A DNA stretch of 23,434 nucleotides, taken from the NCBI GenBank assembly GCA_905250885.1, contig CAJNOQ010002618.1, positions 1-23,434 of the forward strand, in the 5' to 3' direction. The notes under the pieces are model-generated. The model was not told the DNA's origin. It saw nothing but the letters and a program-made list of their open reading frames with translations, and did no database searches. Source of the DNA: Didymodactylos carnosus (Eukaryota > Rotifera > Eurotatoria > Philodinida > Philodinidae). The translations under genes and the position numbers were made by a program. Below are positions 10,263-22,547 of the stretch, in pieces; position 1 is the first letter of the stretch; each line of letters opens with the position of its first letter.

Positions 10263-12158
10263 ATGACTTGTTATGAATCAAATATGAGTGCATTATCATT
10301 ATTATATAGTTGTGATGATCAATCATCTAATGATGACAATAATGATCGAATATCTGGTGATGATGATGACGGTTACAATCAACAAGAACAGCGATCACTA
10401 GGTGATGATGCCGATATCGATACATCGTTTAATTCTCAACATAGTGTAAATGAAATGAAAGTAAAAGCTGTTGCAAGTGTCTACGATGAATTAAATATTA
10501 TAAGACAAAAATTACATGCAGAAAATGAACGATTGAAAAAGAAAGCATTTGAATTAGACGAATGGGAAAAACGCGTAAAACTTTGTATTAAAACAGAAAT
10601 TGATAAACGTTTATTAGTACAAAAAGAAAAATATGAGAATGAACTGATTCAATATAAAGAACAATTAACAAAATTGATAAAAGATAACAAACGTTTAAAT
10701 GATACATTGCAAGTATTACGTGAAAGTAATGAACAACTTAAAAAAAAATTGTATGAAACAGAAGAGATTAATGAAAAATTAAAAATACAAATTAAACAGA
10801 CAGAAAAAAGATCAGAAAATTTATTAAGATTAAATGATATAAATGAACAAAAAGTAAAAGATTTGGAAAAAGTATCACTTAACAGTTATAATGAAAAATT
10901 ATTGACAATAAAAAAATCACAAAATTTAAACGAATGTTCGAAATCTACTGATACAAATCAATCGTGCTGCAGAAATACATCGATTGGAGAATTTTGTTTA
11001 GAGCATAATACATCATCAAAACAAATATCTCCTATTAACAGTAAATATAATTAATTTTTTTGTAATCTAGAGCAATTTTCATCATCAAAAATATAATTTT
11101 TTTTAAAAAAAAAATTTCTCTATTTTTAGATGCTTCATCATCAAAAACATCATCAATTGCCTCTGTTGATTGTTTAAATTTTTTATTTAATTGGTTATGT
11201 GAAATAACTCAATTGGCCATGTCAAATGAATGGCCTCTCACATCATCTTCAAATGAATTAATTCCATCTAATATAGAAAAATATTCAAAACTTTTATCAC
11301 TTCTAGCTGATCAATCAAATTATTATATAAATAATTCTAAATTAACATTAACTTATTTAAAATTAACTTACTTATCATTAATTTATGTTGAATGTCCAAC
11401 AAATACAACTACAAGACATTTATATTCTTGTTCTTATAGACGAATATGTGAACAAATATTAAAACCAAATCAATTAAAACATTCAAAAATAACAGCAACA
11501 GATAATGATCAGGTATTAATTAATATATTAAACAAAGTAAGCATAATATTATTCATTTAGTATTTTTCTCTGTTTTTAGGGTCATTCTAAATCCCCTTGT
11601 TTATTTAATGATAATGAACCGTTAATTCGTCTCTATTCTTGTTTAATTGTTTTATTAACGTGTAATAAAATAATTGATTTAATATCGTGTTATAATCAAA
11701 TTCGTTCAGATATGAATGATGTATGGTATATTGATTTATTTGTATCGAATCATGGTCATATAGCTCTCTATAGATGGTTAAAACCTCCCTCACACCATCG
11801 ACGACTTATATTTGATACAATTGATTTATTATTATTATTATGTACAGATACAAAATCATTAAAAATATTTTTAAAACAATTGAGTAATGATACATGGTTT
11901 CATCTTTTTTCTCAATTAGCTCAACAATGTCAAAATAGTCATGGAACAACTGCTACATCTTTTGATTTAAAAACAATTGAAAAATTAGCAATTTTATTTG
12001 AAAAATTATCCGAATTAGATGATAATAAACGTTATTTTTTAAAATATAATTTTATTTATATATTCAAAGAATGGAAACAAAAATATATTAATGATAGTCC
12101 ATTTTTAGTATTAAATTTAAAATCAACACTATTAAATCTTGAACAAGGAGATAAATAA
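10263..12158 (+). CDS. CCDC138: CCDC138 orthologue (coiled-coil centrosomal protein), complete
   Basis: CCDC138 is a poorly characterised coiled-coil protein of the centrosome/centriolar satellites. Exons 10263-11040, 11130-11536 and 11580-12158 join in frame (phases 1 and 0) to 587 codons plus stop; human CCDC138 is about 665 aa. The N-terminus (1-70) is acidic and Asp/Ser/Asn-rich. Residues about 70-215 form a coiled coil that opens with VYDELNIIRQKL, aligning with the human QIYDELFQIHLKL block. The C-terminal half is helical and ends with NLKSTLLNLEQ (574-584), close to the human NLNSTLFNLG ending, preceded by a block containing TIEKLAILFEKLSEL. The start is taken at 10263 because an acceptor-like TTTTAG directly precedes it; a further coding exon upstream cannot be excluded. 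An AATAAA at 12154-12159 overlaps the stop. Confidence 0.85.
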
Positions 12159-12500
12159 ATATTGTGATCTTTTCGTTTTTTTGTAGTCTATTTTTCAATT
12201 TTTGATAAAAAAATTCTTGTTTTTTTATAATTATAGTTTTAATTAGTAGATTATAGTTAGAACATTATGTTATGCTTTTCTCCCTCTCTCGTTTTATGCT
12301 AAAAAAATTCAATTTAATATAATTCATTAGTTTTACTGAGCAATTTCAGTAGTTCAAAATAGTTGTTTATTTTACATTAGCTAAATTTTGACTAGAATGA
12401 TGTTGATTTTTGCCTTTTTTTTGTTCTCCACCAAAAAAAATAAGTTTATATGAGAAAAGTCTACAGTGTTGTTTAGATATGAAAAAAGAGTTATAGCTCT
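12159..12500. other. CCDC138-CEP290 spacer
   Basis: The 342 nt between the CCDC138 stop and the CEP290 start are T-rich, with no reading frame of note. A perfect 6-bp stem with 6-nt loop (TACTGAGCAATTTCAGTA) lies near 12335-12352. The spacer must hold the 3'UTR of one gene and the 5' leader of the next, which leaves little room for an independent promoter. No canonical AATAAA was seen beyond the one overlapping the stop. Confidence 0.5.
12466..12476 (+). promoter_or_regulatory. Splice-acceptor-like site upstream of CEP290
   Basis: AGTGTTGTTTAG-type sequence ends at 12476, 24 nt before the ATG at 12501. A second AG (GTTATAG, ending at 12496) lies 4 nt before it. Either could be a leader acceptor; the first has the better pyrimidine run. 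Confidence 0.35.
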
Positions 12501-15500
12501 ATGTCAACAGCAAATACATCTTGGAAAAGGTTCACAGGTCTAAATCCTGTTGATATTGATCAATATGACGAAGAACATGTTGATGAATTGTGTAACCAAT
12601 TTTCACAAGTATGTATTTATTTTATTGACTATGAAATGGATACTTATTTGATTTTATTTAGATCAATCCAGAAGATATCAATAATATTAATGAATTAAGA
12701 CATGGTTTTCGTTTAGGACAAAAATTTATTTCTGTAAATAAGTTTTAGTGTCTGTTAAAAATGTATTTTTGTTCATATTTCTTGATATTTTAGCTTTTCA
12801 AAAGTCTAAAAGAAAATGCTTATCGATCGTTGATTGAAATTATCGATCAAAGTAAATTATTTTTAGCCATCTCTTTTTTAATGCACATTATTTTAGTATT
12901 ATTGATTTAGATAAGAGATTGGACACGTTACAGGGTGTAAATATTTTTTTGGTTTATTGTTGTTAATTTTCTACTTTAATCATTAAATTGGACTTTATAG
13001 GGTTCCACTGCAGATCAGCAGTTTAATACTAATGAAATTAACCGACTACGTGATGAGCTGGATATGCATCGAACAAAACATGATAGTGTTCTTCACGACT
13101 GTGAACAAGTATAATTTTTAGTTTATTTTATGTTTAATTATTATTTTATGTTTTTATTTCAGCTTCGTAGTGATTTAGGTGCAAGAGACCAACTTATTCA
13201 AGAATTAAAAAATGAGGTAGAATTTGAGAAATTTTATATGTAATGTTAAAAACAGTTGGTTACTATTGATTTAGAGAATGACTGTTCAAAAATTAAACGA
13301 AGATTTGTCCAAACGTAATAAAGAACTTAGAAATCAGTTGACAAGACCTGAGGAAAAACAGAAGATAGGAAAATTACAGGAATATGAAAAAGAATTAGAC
13401 GATCTATTAACAGAGAATTTGGTACGTTGAAACATTTCTATTTATATAAGTGAACAGTACTCTTTTTATCATTTAGCAAATACACGATGATAATGAAAAA
13501 TTAAAAGTTAAATTAACTGATTTAAATCGTGAATTGGCTGAGGCAACAAAATATATCAATAGTTTGTCAGATGAACATACAAAATCTAAGGTAAGAAATA
13601 ACAAGATTATTTTTTGTATAAAGCATTATGTTTTTATTTTGTTTTTTGTAATCTAGCTTCTATTAAATAAAAAAGATCAAGAGAATTTAGATTTAATAAA
13701 TGAAGTGAATTTACTCAAATCACAAGTACAAGATGATCGTAGTGACGATGATGATATCGTAATGAGAGCTGTTGAGGATAAAGTTAAACAATGGACAGTA
13801 AGTAGTGATAATCATATCAGTAATATTATACTAAAGTAAACCTGTTCCTTTAGGAAGCATTTAAAGTAAAAGATGAAGAAATTGCTCATCTACAACGTGT
13901 AAATCTTGAACAATACAATAAATTACAGTTACTATCTCGAAGTGGTGAAGAAATTGACATTGGAAATCTGAATAAGGTTTTATTTCTATTAACAAAATGC
14001 ATTGATCTTTGATAAATAATTTTCTTTTACTTTTTGCTTTTATTCTAGTCTTTAATAGAAAAAGATAAACAAATTTTGATATTGAAAAAAAATCTTGAAG
14101 AAGCAATGATGAATTTAGAGAAACAAACACAAGTTATGGAAAAACTACAACATGGATTAATGAGTATATAAGAGATTTTCAAAGTGAAACTTACTTTATA
14201 TAGGATATCATATTTAGCTTCTAACGATCCGAAAGCCATACGTAGTCAACAATATGATAATGAACGATTAAAAAAACAAATTCGAGATTATGAAAGAGCA
14301 TTAACTGAGAAAGATCGTCAATTGCATGATACATCAAAGCGTTTACAAGAAGTTTATGATAAATATGAATTACGCGATGCTGTACAAGAAATAAAACAAT
14401 TAAAAGAACAAATAAAATTAAAAGACAGACAAATGGAAGAATTGTCACAGATTGCATCAAAAAATGAATTGATTATGCATGAAGTGAGCGATGAAAATGA
14501 AGAATTGAGAGCAAAATTGGGAATGGATCCTAGAAAACCATTAAATTTGGAACAAATGAATGTAGCTAGATTAACAAGAGCAGAACAAAATCAAGCTGTT
14601 ATTCAAATATTACAGACGGAGGTACATCTAAATACTGAATTATATGAGAAAATAATTAATGATCAATTTGTATTTTTAGATTGAACGTTTAGAAGAAGAA
14701 CGTTTGAAACTAAAACAAAATTGTCGTCAATTAGCTAAACAGGCTGGTATACGTACTGCTGAATTAGGCATGAAAGATGGTTCATTATGGATAGATGAAC
14801 ATGGAATTGTTAAAACAAATGAAGGAGCAGTAGATGATATTATACGTACTGTTCGAAATGATTATGAACAACAGATGAAACAATTAGATGATGATAATAA
14901 TCAATTAAAAAAAGATCTTAGTGATAAAACAACTGAAAATAAAGCATTATACATCGAAATTAATGGTCTCGAACAAGGTTTACGAGAAATTGATCAACAA
15001 TTAAAACAGAAAAAAATTCAACGAAAACCTGGTAATGATGTGTATACTATTGAATGTCCATCATTAGAAAAAATGCTTGAAGTAGGTCTTGTTTCATTTT
15101 TCTATACGTATAACAAACTCTTACTGTTATTGTTCAGTTACTTGAAACTCAATCATTAGTTGGTCGATATGATGCAGCATTATTAATGAAAGGTAAAAAT
15201 GATAATTTATTTGGAAGAAATGCTGAATTAAAAAATGAATTATACAACTCGAGACAAGAAACAATAAAATCAAATATTAATTTAAAAATACTTACAGAAA
15301 AAGTATGTATTGAATGATTAGTTTCAATTGATATTCAAAGTGTTTATATTATTTTAGTATGAGAAGCTTCAACGTGATTTCAAATTGTTAGAAGATAATG
15401 GTGTTCCCCCGTTGACATTTCAACCATTGATATTACCTGATAGTTTATCACATTCAAGTAGAGATATTATATCGTGTTTAAATGAATATTTGGTGAATGC

Positions 15501-18500
15501 TTTGGCTGTACGTACGAAAAAGAACTCGATTATAAAACATTTTTAATAAAATAAAATAAAATATTTTTATTCAGGAATTAAGTGCACAACGAGAAATGAA
15601 TAAAGAATTAGAGGATGGATTAGATAAATATCGGCGAAAATTAAATGTAATTAAACATCAAATGGGATTGTTATACAAAGATTTTACCGATAGACAAAAT
15701 CAATGGAATATTGAACGTGATGAAGAAAACGAAAAGAAAAATGATTTACAAACAGAAATTGAAAAAAATATTGTTAAATTTCAAGAATTTGATGTAAATA
15801 TACTAGTAGTTAGCTTATATCAAATCTTACTTTTCTTTGTTTTTTAGCGTTTACTAGACACGTTAGAACAAGATGATATGGAAGTCAGACGTCGTCTCGC
15901 TGAACTCACACGAAAAATAACGGTATCAAGAGTTAATGAAAAGTCATTAGGACGCAAAATATTGTCTTACCAAGACATTGAAGGAAAATTGAGAAAGGTA
16001 GATATTACTAAGAGATTATTGTTGAAATTTGATATAAATTTAAAAAAATTTGTAATAGGAAAATACTAAACTTCGTATGGAAATTATTGACATGGAAGTA
16101 GCTGTTCAAACACGTCTCGGCTATTTACAACGTTACAAGGATACAGCTGCATATCGAATCAAAACTTTACAGAAACAAATCGAAGAAAGTGTACATCAAA
16201 CAGAATTAGATAAAGTTAATAAAAAATATGAAGATGTTGTGGAAAAATATCGAGATTTATTAGAAAAACAGCATACATATGTTCAACAAACAGAACAATC
16301 GAATATATTAAATGTATGTAGGAAAAATTTGACTAGTATTTTTAACTTTCCAATTGTGTCAATGTTCTTGCATATTATTGTTAGTCATTCTTAATTGATG
16401 CATATTTCATTAGGAAGATAAACGACGTTTACAAGATGAAGTTGAATTTTTAAAACGACAATTAGAAATGGATAAAGAAAAAATGCATCGTTTAGATATA
16501 ACAGTGGAAAATTTGCAAAATCAAATACTTATCAATGCAGGTAATTTTTAACATATCAGAAGTTGAAGTTCATTCACATTATTTGATTGTTTAGGTGATG
16601 TAACTACTGGCTCATCTATAACTAATTTTGATCTAGATAATTTATCAAGAAAAATAACTATAATTGAAATGAAAGAGTTAAATGAACGACAACGTGCAGA
16701 ATATGCACAAAAATTGTATGATGAACAACGTCTAGTTTTACGACAATTAGAAAATCGAAATATTGAATTGGAAACGAATTTCAATGATTTAAAAAAAGTA
16801 AATTTTGAAATGGAAAAAACTGAACGAACACTGAGAGATGATTTATCGAATGCTATTTCAAAAACGGTCAACGATGCTAATCAACGGTAGTTGAAACGCA
16901 TGCTATTCAAAATTTATCGTTGATCAACGAGAGTTACTTCTTTTTTAGACGGATAGTTGATTTGGAGAATGTTGAAATTCAACACAAACAAGAAATTGCT
17001 CGTTTACGTGAAATATCGGACATAGCTGCATATCAAATATCAGCGATTAATGAAATGAAAGTATTAGATGAAAAAGAAGTTCAGTCGTTACGTTTACAAT
17101 TGATTGATTTACAATCACAATCAGATGAGAAAATAGAAATCGGTAAGGTATAAATTCGTTGTATCTAAAAGATTGTGTTAAGAGATAAAAAAAATATTTT
17201 AGGCAAACTTCATCGTCATATTTTATCATTACAAATAAGTGAAGCAACATGCAAACGTAAACAATTGCAATCAGCTAATGAATTAACTAAAACTAAAGCA
17301 CAACTATTTTATATTGAACAAAAATTAGAAGAAAAAGAGCAAAGTTCATTTTTTATACGACAAGAATATAATCAAAGATTAAGATATTTAAGAACAGCAG
17401 TTCAGGTATATCTACAAATCATCATACAAATCATACATTATTATGTCTTTAAAAATTTCAATCTATTAATAGAATTATCGTCAAAAATTTACCGGTGCTG
17501 TACCACTTCGTCTGGAAGAATCGTACACTCGAACAATGATTGAATTAAGAAATGAAAAAAAACAACTCGATGTCGAATTGAAAAAGGTATTAACTGATTT
17601 TTTTAATTACTTGAACAATTGTTAACTATTTCGTTCTTTTTCTATTCAGATTACTGATAAAAAGTTTGATCTCGAGACGCAGGTAGCATCGTATGAAGTA
17701 AAACATAAATTATTAGACGAATTATTATCAACAATGAAAGATAATTCTTATCAACAAAAAGTGATTGAATGGCAGCAAAAACTGGAAAGGTCTAAATTAA
17801 ATGAATTGAGACATATTCGATTGAATAAACGGCATGAAAAAGAGGTATGTGGTTATTAATTTTTTTATGTTATGAACTTACCAGTTAGTTTAATGTGACT
17901 TTTAAGGCCCCACCCCTCAGAAACCTGTTTTCTTCCAGGATCATTCCACCCTGATGTAAATTTCACACAATGTGGACTTTGAGGTAACTTAGTCATTCTA
18001 CTAACTGCAGCCCTCTTATCACTTATTTTCCTAGAGTTATTCTTAAATTAGTGGTGAAAAAGTATGGTTTCGTACTTCCAAGATTCCGCCGCCATTTTTC
18101 GAGCTAGAAATTTTGGACTGGTTTCAAAAAATAGAGAAATGTTTTTTCTATGTCGTGGCGTCATTAGATTTTTCATTTTAAGTTTAGTTTAGGAGAAATT
18201 TAAAAAGTTTCCGAAAAGTTAGAGAGATTTTATTTACTGTTCGGAAACTTTTTAAATTTCTCCTAAATTAAACTTAAAATGAAAAATCCAATGACATCAC
18301 GACATAGAAAAGACATTTCTCTATTTTTTGAAAACAATCCAAAATTTCTAGCTCGAAAAATAACGGAGATGATATCTTGGAAGTACGAAAAGCTATAGTC
18401 TCAAAAAGAGATTTTGAGAAAAACGTGAAACAAGTTTACGAAATGAAAAACGAAGAAAGAAAGAAATATAATAGTAGTTCATGATAGGCTTTTGCGTTTG

Positions 18501-21500
18501 CTGAGTCCAGTGAGCGTATGCAGAGACATGTGCGAGATATATTTTTGCATATGCAGTGATAGTTCAATAAAAAACTAATTTTCTTATTAAAAAGAATTAA
18601 GCAACTTTCAGAAAACCAGCTAAAAAACCATCAAAAGCCATTTTTCAAGGTATAAAAATTAGTGCGTTGTTGGAAAGAGGACACTTTGGGCTCTTCAACC
18701 ATATATAAATCTCGAAATCAATTTTTTGGACAAAAATTTATTTTTCTGAGTCCTTAACATGCGTCTCTGATTATGTTCGTACAAGTAAAGAGAGTACACA
18801 CATCAGTGAAAATGACAGAAACTAATAGACCATATCCTTGTTTCACACTTCAAATTTTCATCCAACTTTTTATTTGAATGATGACACTAATTTTAGAATT
18901 TACATTTGACAACAATAATTCACCAATTGGAACTAAATATCATTGATTTAGAAGGGCAAAATGTCAAATCTGAAAAAGTGAGTTTATACATTTTTTTATT
19001 TAGAAGAAATAATTCATTGTCTATTGTTTGTAGGAAATTGAAGAACGACAGATTTTATGGGAACAACGTGAACTGGAAATGGAACGAAAAATTGAAACAT
19101 TGGAAAAACAACAAACCGATATAGCTGGTGCGGCAAGACGTGTAAGTAAATTATATAAAAGAATACGAAAAAAAAATATTTTTAATTAAAAATAAAATCT
19201 CTTGCTAGTTTGAAGAGGCAATTGGTCATTATCCCGATCCATCTTTATCTGTTGCACATCAATTAGAACAAGCATTATCCATTATTCGTGACAATATTCG
19301 ACTATTAATGGAAACAAAAGTTCAACATCAGCAAAATCAAAAGGTCGGTCTATAAATATATATGATTATTTTTGAATCTTTGTTAAAATTTATAATTATT
19401 CTAGAAAATGGACGAAACTAATGAAAAAATGAAAGAAATGGAAAATTTAATATTTGCTCGAGATAAAGTTATTCATGAATTACGAATACGTTTACCAACA
19501 ACGACTATACTAGATTCAGATAAATCAACATCGAATGGGATGACACGATCAGATGATTATTCACGTTTAACAGCTGTTCGAGCTGCACAAAGTACTATCG
19601 ATAGTTTACAAGTAAAATTATTATTAAAAATATTTCTGAATACATTTTTATTTTTATTTTTCTTCATTAGACACGTATTTTACAAAAAGAGGAGAGTCTT
19701 AAAAAGTATCAAGAATTATTGAAAGAAGTAAGAGAAGATTTAGATAAACAAACGAGATATCATGAAGAAGAAATTCAATTATTAAATGAAGAATTACAAA
19801 ATAAACGAGATATTGATTTTCTTAAATTAAAAAAATATATAACTCAAAGCGGAAATCCAACGTCATTTCATGGTACACCTACAACAGGCGAAGTGAGTAA
19901 TTAACTATATTAGCATAAAATTGACTGACTATAGAATGTGTCGATGTACGAGATAATTACATCAACAGTGTAACAAATATTCGATATTCATTTTTCAATT
20001 ATTTAACAATAAATATTGATCATTTATGTTATTTAGCTTGCACAAGTACGAGTATTAGAAGAAAATATCGCCGCACAAGAAAATACAATTGCTCATTTAA
20101 ATGAAAAAATACGAGAAGCAAGACGTGAAGCCGAGATATGGAAAGGACGTTTAACACAAAAAATGAATCAATTTAAACATGATAGAGAATTGTAAGTTGT
20201 TTGTAACTCATCATTCAATAATTTATGTCATTTTCTTATTTATTTTTTGTCATTTTTATATATTTTTTAGTTATAAATTATCGCATGAAAAAATTGTACA
20301 TGAATTGAATCGTGAAATTGAACTATCAAAATCAAAACTGAATGAGCAAGAGAAAAGTATTCAACAATTTGTGACTGATTTTGATGGTCAACGTCAAACA
20401 CATTTATCATCAAAAACATCAACAAATATTGACACATTAATTAAAAATTTAAAACAACAATTGACAGAAAAGGAAGAACAGCATAGATCATTAACACGTG
20501 CATTAGCTAGCATACGATCGGATATGGTTAAAATAGCCGAAGATAATTGTAAAGCGGTTAACGATGATCAAAAACTAAATTTAAACATACAAGCATTAAT
20601 TGATGGAAAAACGTCACAATTACAAGTAGGTACTTGTAGAAAAAAGAGTATAATGTTGTCTATTTTATTTTAATTCAGGAAAAAATTGATGAATATGAAA
20701 AACAAATACAAAATTTAAAACAAGAATTAAAAGCGCAAAAAGATCTAGTACAACGAATGACGAATGAATCAAACGATGCCGGAGTGAAATTATGTAAGAC
20801 ATCAACGTTTTTTTCTTTGATTTTATTAGAAACGTTTTGTATTTTAGCACAAAATGAAAAGAAATTAAATAAACTTCAACAACATAATGAATCACTAAAT
20901 AATAATGTACAACGACGTTCATCGCAACAACAAAAACAAGTAAGAAAGAAACGGAAATTTTCTACAATTTATAGTTTAATCGGTACAATGTTATGCTCTT
21001 ATAGGACGATGAAACAATAGAATCTTTAAGACGTCAAATAAGACTACTAGAAGATAAACTACGAAAAACAAAGACAGCTGAACGTCCATATGATGAAACG
21101 AAAGTGAGTTGAGAAAAATTTAAATAATTCAATCAATACTAATGAATGGGTATTCATATTCTTTTTGTTTTTTCGGACGAGCAAACGAGACGTTTAGTTG
21201 AAACAAACGAAAAATTACTGCAACAGATCAATGATTTGGATACACATAAAAAAGAGTTGTTAAAATTTAATCAACAATTGAAAGATGAATTGACCAAGTA
21301 TGAAGTACTTATAAATACAACATCTCTATTCGTTGACATTCAAATGAAGGAATAACTTTACACCTTCTTCAGATAGAAGTTTAGGATTCTTGAACTGTTA
21401 GCAGTTGAATTCAAACTTTTTGATTATACCGTATTTATGAAAAACACGCAGTAAATATAGTGAACTTCTATTGTCTATTTTTAGAGTGCGATTACGTATG

Positions 21501-22109
21501 GAAGAGTTACAAAAGTATTCTACATTTTTGAAAACAGAAAATGAAAATTTAAAAAATATTTCCAGTCCTCGTTCAACATCAAGTGGAAATGTTCGACGAG
21601 TAAATTAAAATTTATGATATAGTCGACAAAAATCTAAATAGAGAAATGTTCTTGACATACGTTTTAGATTGGCGAATCTGGTCGTTCAACAATCGAACTT
21701 GAAAAAATAATTTCGTTAATGAAGAAAAAAGTTGATCAATTACAAGCTGAGAATCAAAATCTTCGATTAGATATTGAACGTCATCACGAACACGACTTTA
21801 CTCTAGTATATGGATAGTCTAAAATTTCTTTTACTCTTTCCTAACTTTTATATTTCACAATTTTAGAATGATAAAAATCGTATGTTTTTTACTCGTGCAA
21901 CTGAATCAACAAAAGAAATTGACCATATAGGAGAAATAAATTCGAAAGTATGTTTACACTCGAATGTTCTTATTTTTAAATCAGATATGACTATATTTGA
22001 TATTTTTGTTTAGTTACAAAAAGAAGTAGCACTCTTACGTGAACAAATAGCACGATTACAAATGAATAATGTACCCCTTCCGCGTGCACATCCGAATGGA
22101 ATCAAATAA
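12501..22109 (+). CDS. CEP290: CEP290 (NPHP6) ciliary transition-zone coiled-coil protein, complete, 39 exons
   Basis: CEP290 is a long coiled-coil protein of centriolar satellites and the ciliary transition zone. Exons: 12501-12608, 12662-12733, 12794-12851, 12911-12936, 13001-13108, 13163-13216, 13275-13421, 13477-13590, 13657-13797, 13854-13976, 14049-14163, 14218-14621, 14680-15081, 15138-15302, 15358-15507, 15575-15793, 15848-15997, 16059-16313, 16414-16540, 16595-16886, 16949-17142, 17203-17405, 17473-17586, 17650-17844, 18897-18977, 19034-19141, 19209-19343, 19405-19611, 19671-19892, 20037-20191, 20271-20625, 20679-20793, 20848-20939, 21005-21103, 21182-21297, 21485-21599, 21668-21805, 21867-21947, 22014-22109. 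They give 2,016 codons plus stop. Blocks nearly identical to human CEP290 include RLEEERLKLKQ (about 493), MKELNERQRAEYAQKLY (1005 on), ARLREISDIAAYQ and GESGRSTIELEK (1914-1925). Human CEP290 is 2,479 aa; part of the late middle and most of the C-terminal end appear to be absent. Least certain junctions: the 26-nt exon 4, the exon 12 acceptor and the exon 35 acceptor. Confidence 0.93.
17845..18896 (+). other. Outsized CEP290 intron 24
   Basis: This intron is 1,052 nt, whereas the other introns of the gene are mostly 50-190 nt. It begins GTATGT and ends TTTTAG, and the exons on both sides match adjacent human CEP290 segments, so it is a true intron and not a missed gene. Its bulk comes from the foldback at 18057-18401 and flanking unrecognised sequence (17900-18056 and 18402-18860). 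No reading frame with a known domain is inside. Confidence 0.8.
18057..18401. repeat. Large foldback (inverted repeat) element in CEP290 intron 24
   Basis: The core arms 18069-18215 and 18240-18389 are inverted copies of about 147-150 bp, differing at scattered positions and small indels (roughly 90% alike by eye), with a 24-nt loop at 18216-18239. The innermost 50 nt of each arm differ at only one or two bases. Weaker similarity continues outward for about 12 nt on each side. Folded as RNA this would be a long near-perfect duplex. No terminal motif or target duplication could be fixed, so a foldback transposon, a hairpin MITE and an inverted duplication are all possible. Confidence 0.85.
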
Positions 22110-22534
22110 AACTTTATTATTTTTTCTATCGTCAGATATATGTTTTTTCTCACAATTATTTCGTCCATTCATGCTGATTTTAACTATAGTTTATTGTTTG
22201 TTTATCTATATTTTTTTTTCTCAATAGAATGATGAATAAATTAATTTCTTTTGCAATAGTTTTGTTCAATCTTCTGAGTCATGTAGTTACATATGCTTTT
22301 TATTTTTTCTTCTTTATATTATCACTTATTCGTATATGAAAATAAGTAAATTTTTCTTATCGGATTTTTTGAAGGTAATAAACAAAATTTAGATGATCAC
22401 GTCGAATAAGAATTAGCTATCTTCTATCCATGTCTCTGTACGAGACTCTATGATGATAGTAGTTTCACATGTGGCTCAATCTTAAAGAGCAAATGATGCT
22501 ATTAAGCTTGATCTTTTCTAAGACTACACATATA
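22110..22534. other. CEP290-CLNS1A spacer with poly(A) candidates
   Basis: No gene is seen. AATAAA hexamers lie at 22105-22110 (over the stop), 22235-22240 and 22377-22382. If the last is used, only about 165 nt separate the end of CEP290 from the CLNS1A start. Confidence 0.5.
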
Positions 22535-22547
22535 TCGTTGTTTGTAG
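22535..22547 (+). promoter_or_regulatory. Splice acceptor abutting the CLNS1A start codon
   Basis: The T-rich run TCGTTGTTTGTAG ends at 22547 and the ATG follows immediately, as at CCDC138. It is a 5'UTR intron end or a spliced-leader acceptor. Confidence 0.5.

Noticed and set aside
14184-14217. Coding start for CEP290 exon 12 at the ATG in this stretch
   Set aside because: This ATG lies in the intron. Only the acceptor at 14217 joins in frame with exon 11.
16548-16871. Minus-strand open frame of 107 codons
   Set aside because: It lies opposite CEP290 exon 20, whose sense translation matches human CEP290 closely, so it is an antisense shadow. The minus-strand frames at 14221-14460, 13861-14130 and 20665-20922 are rejected for the same reason.
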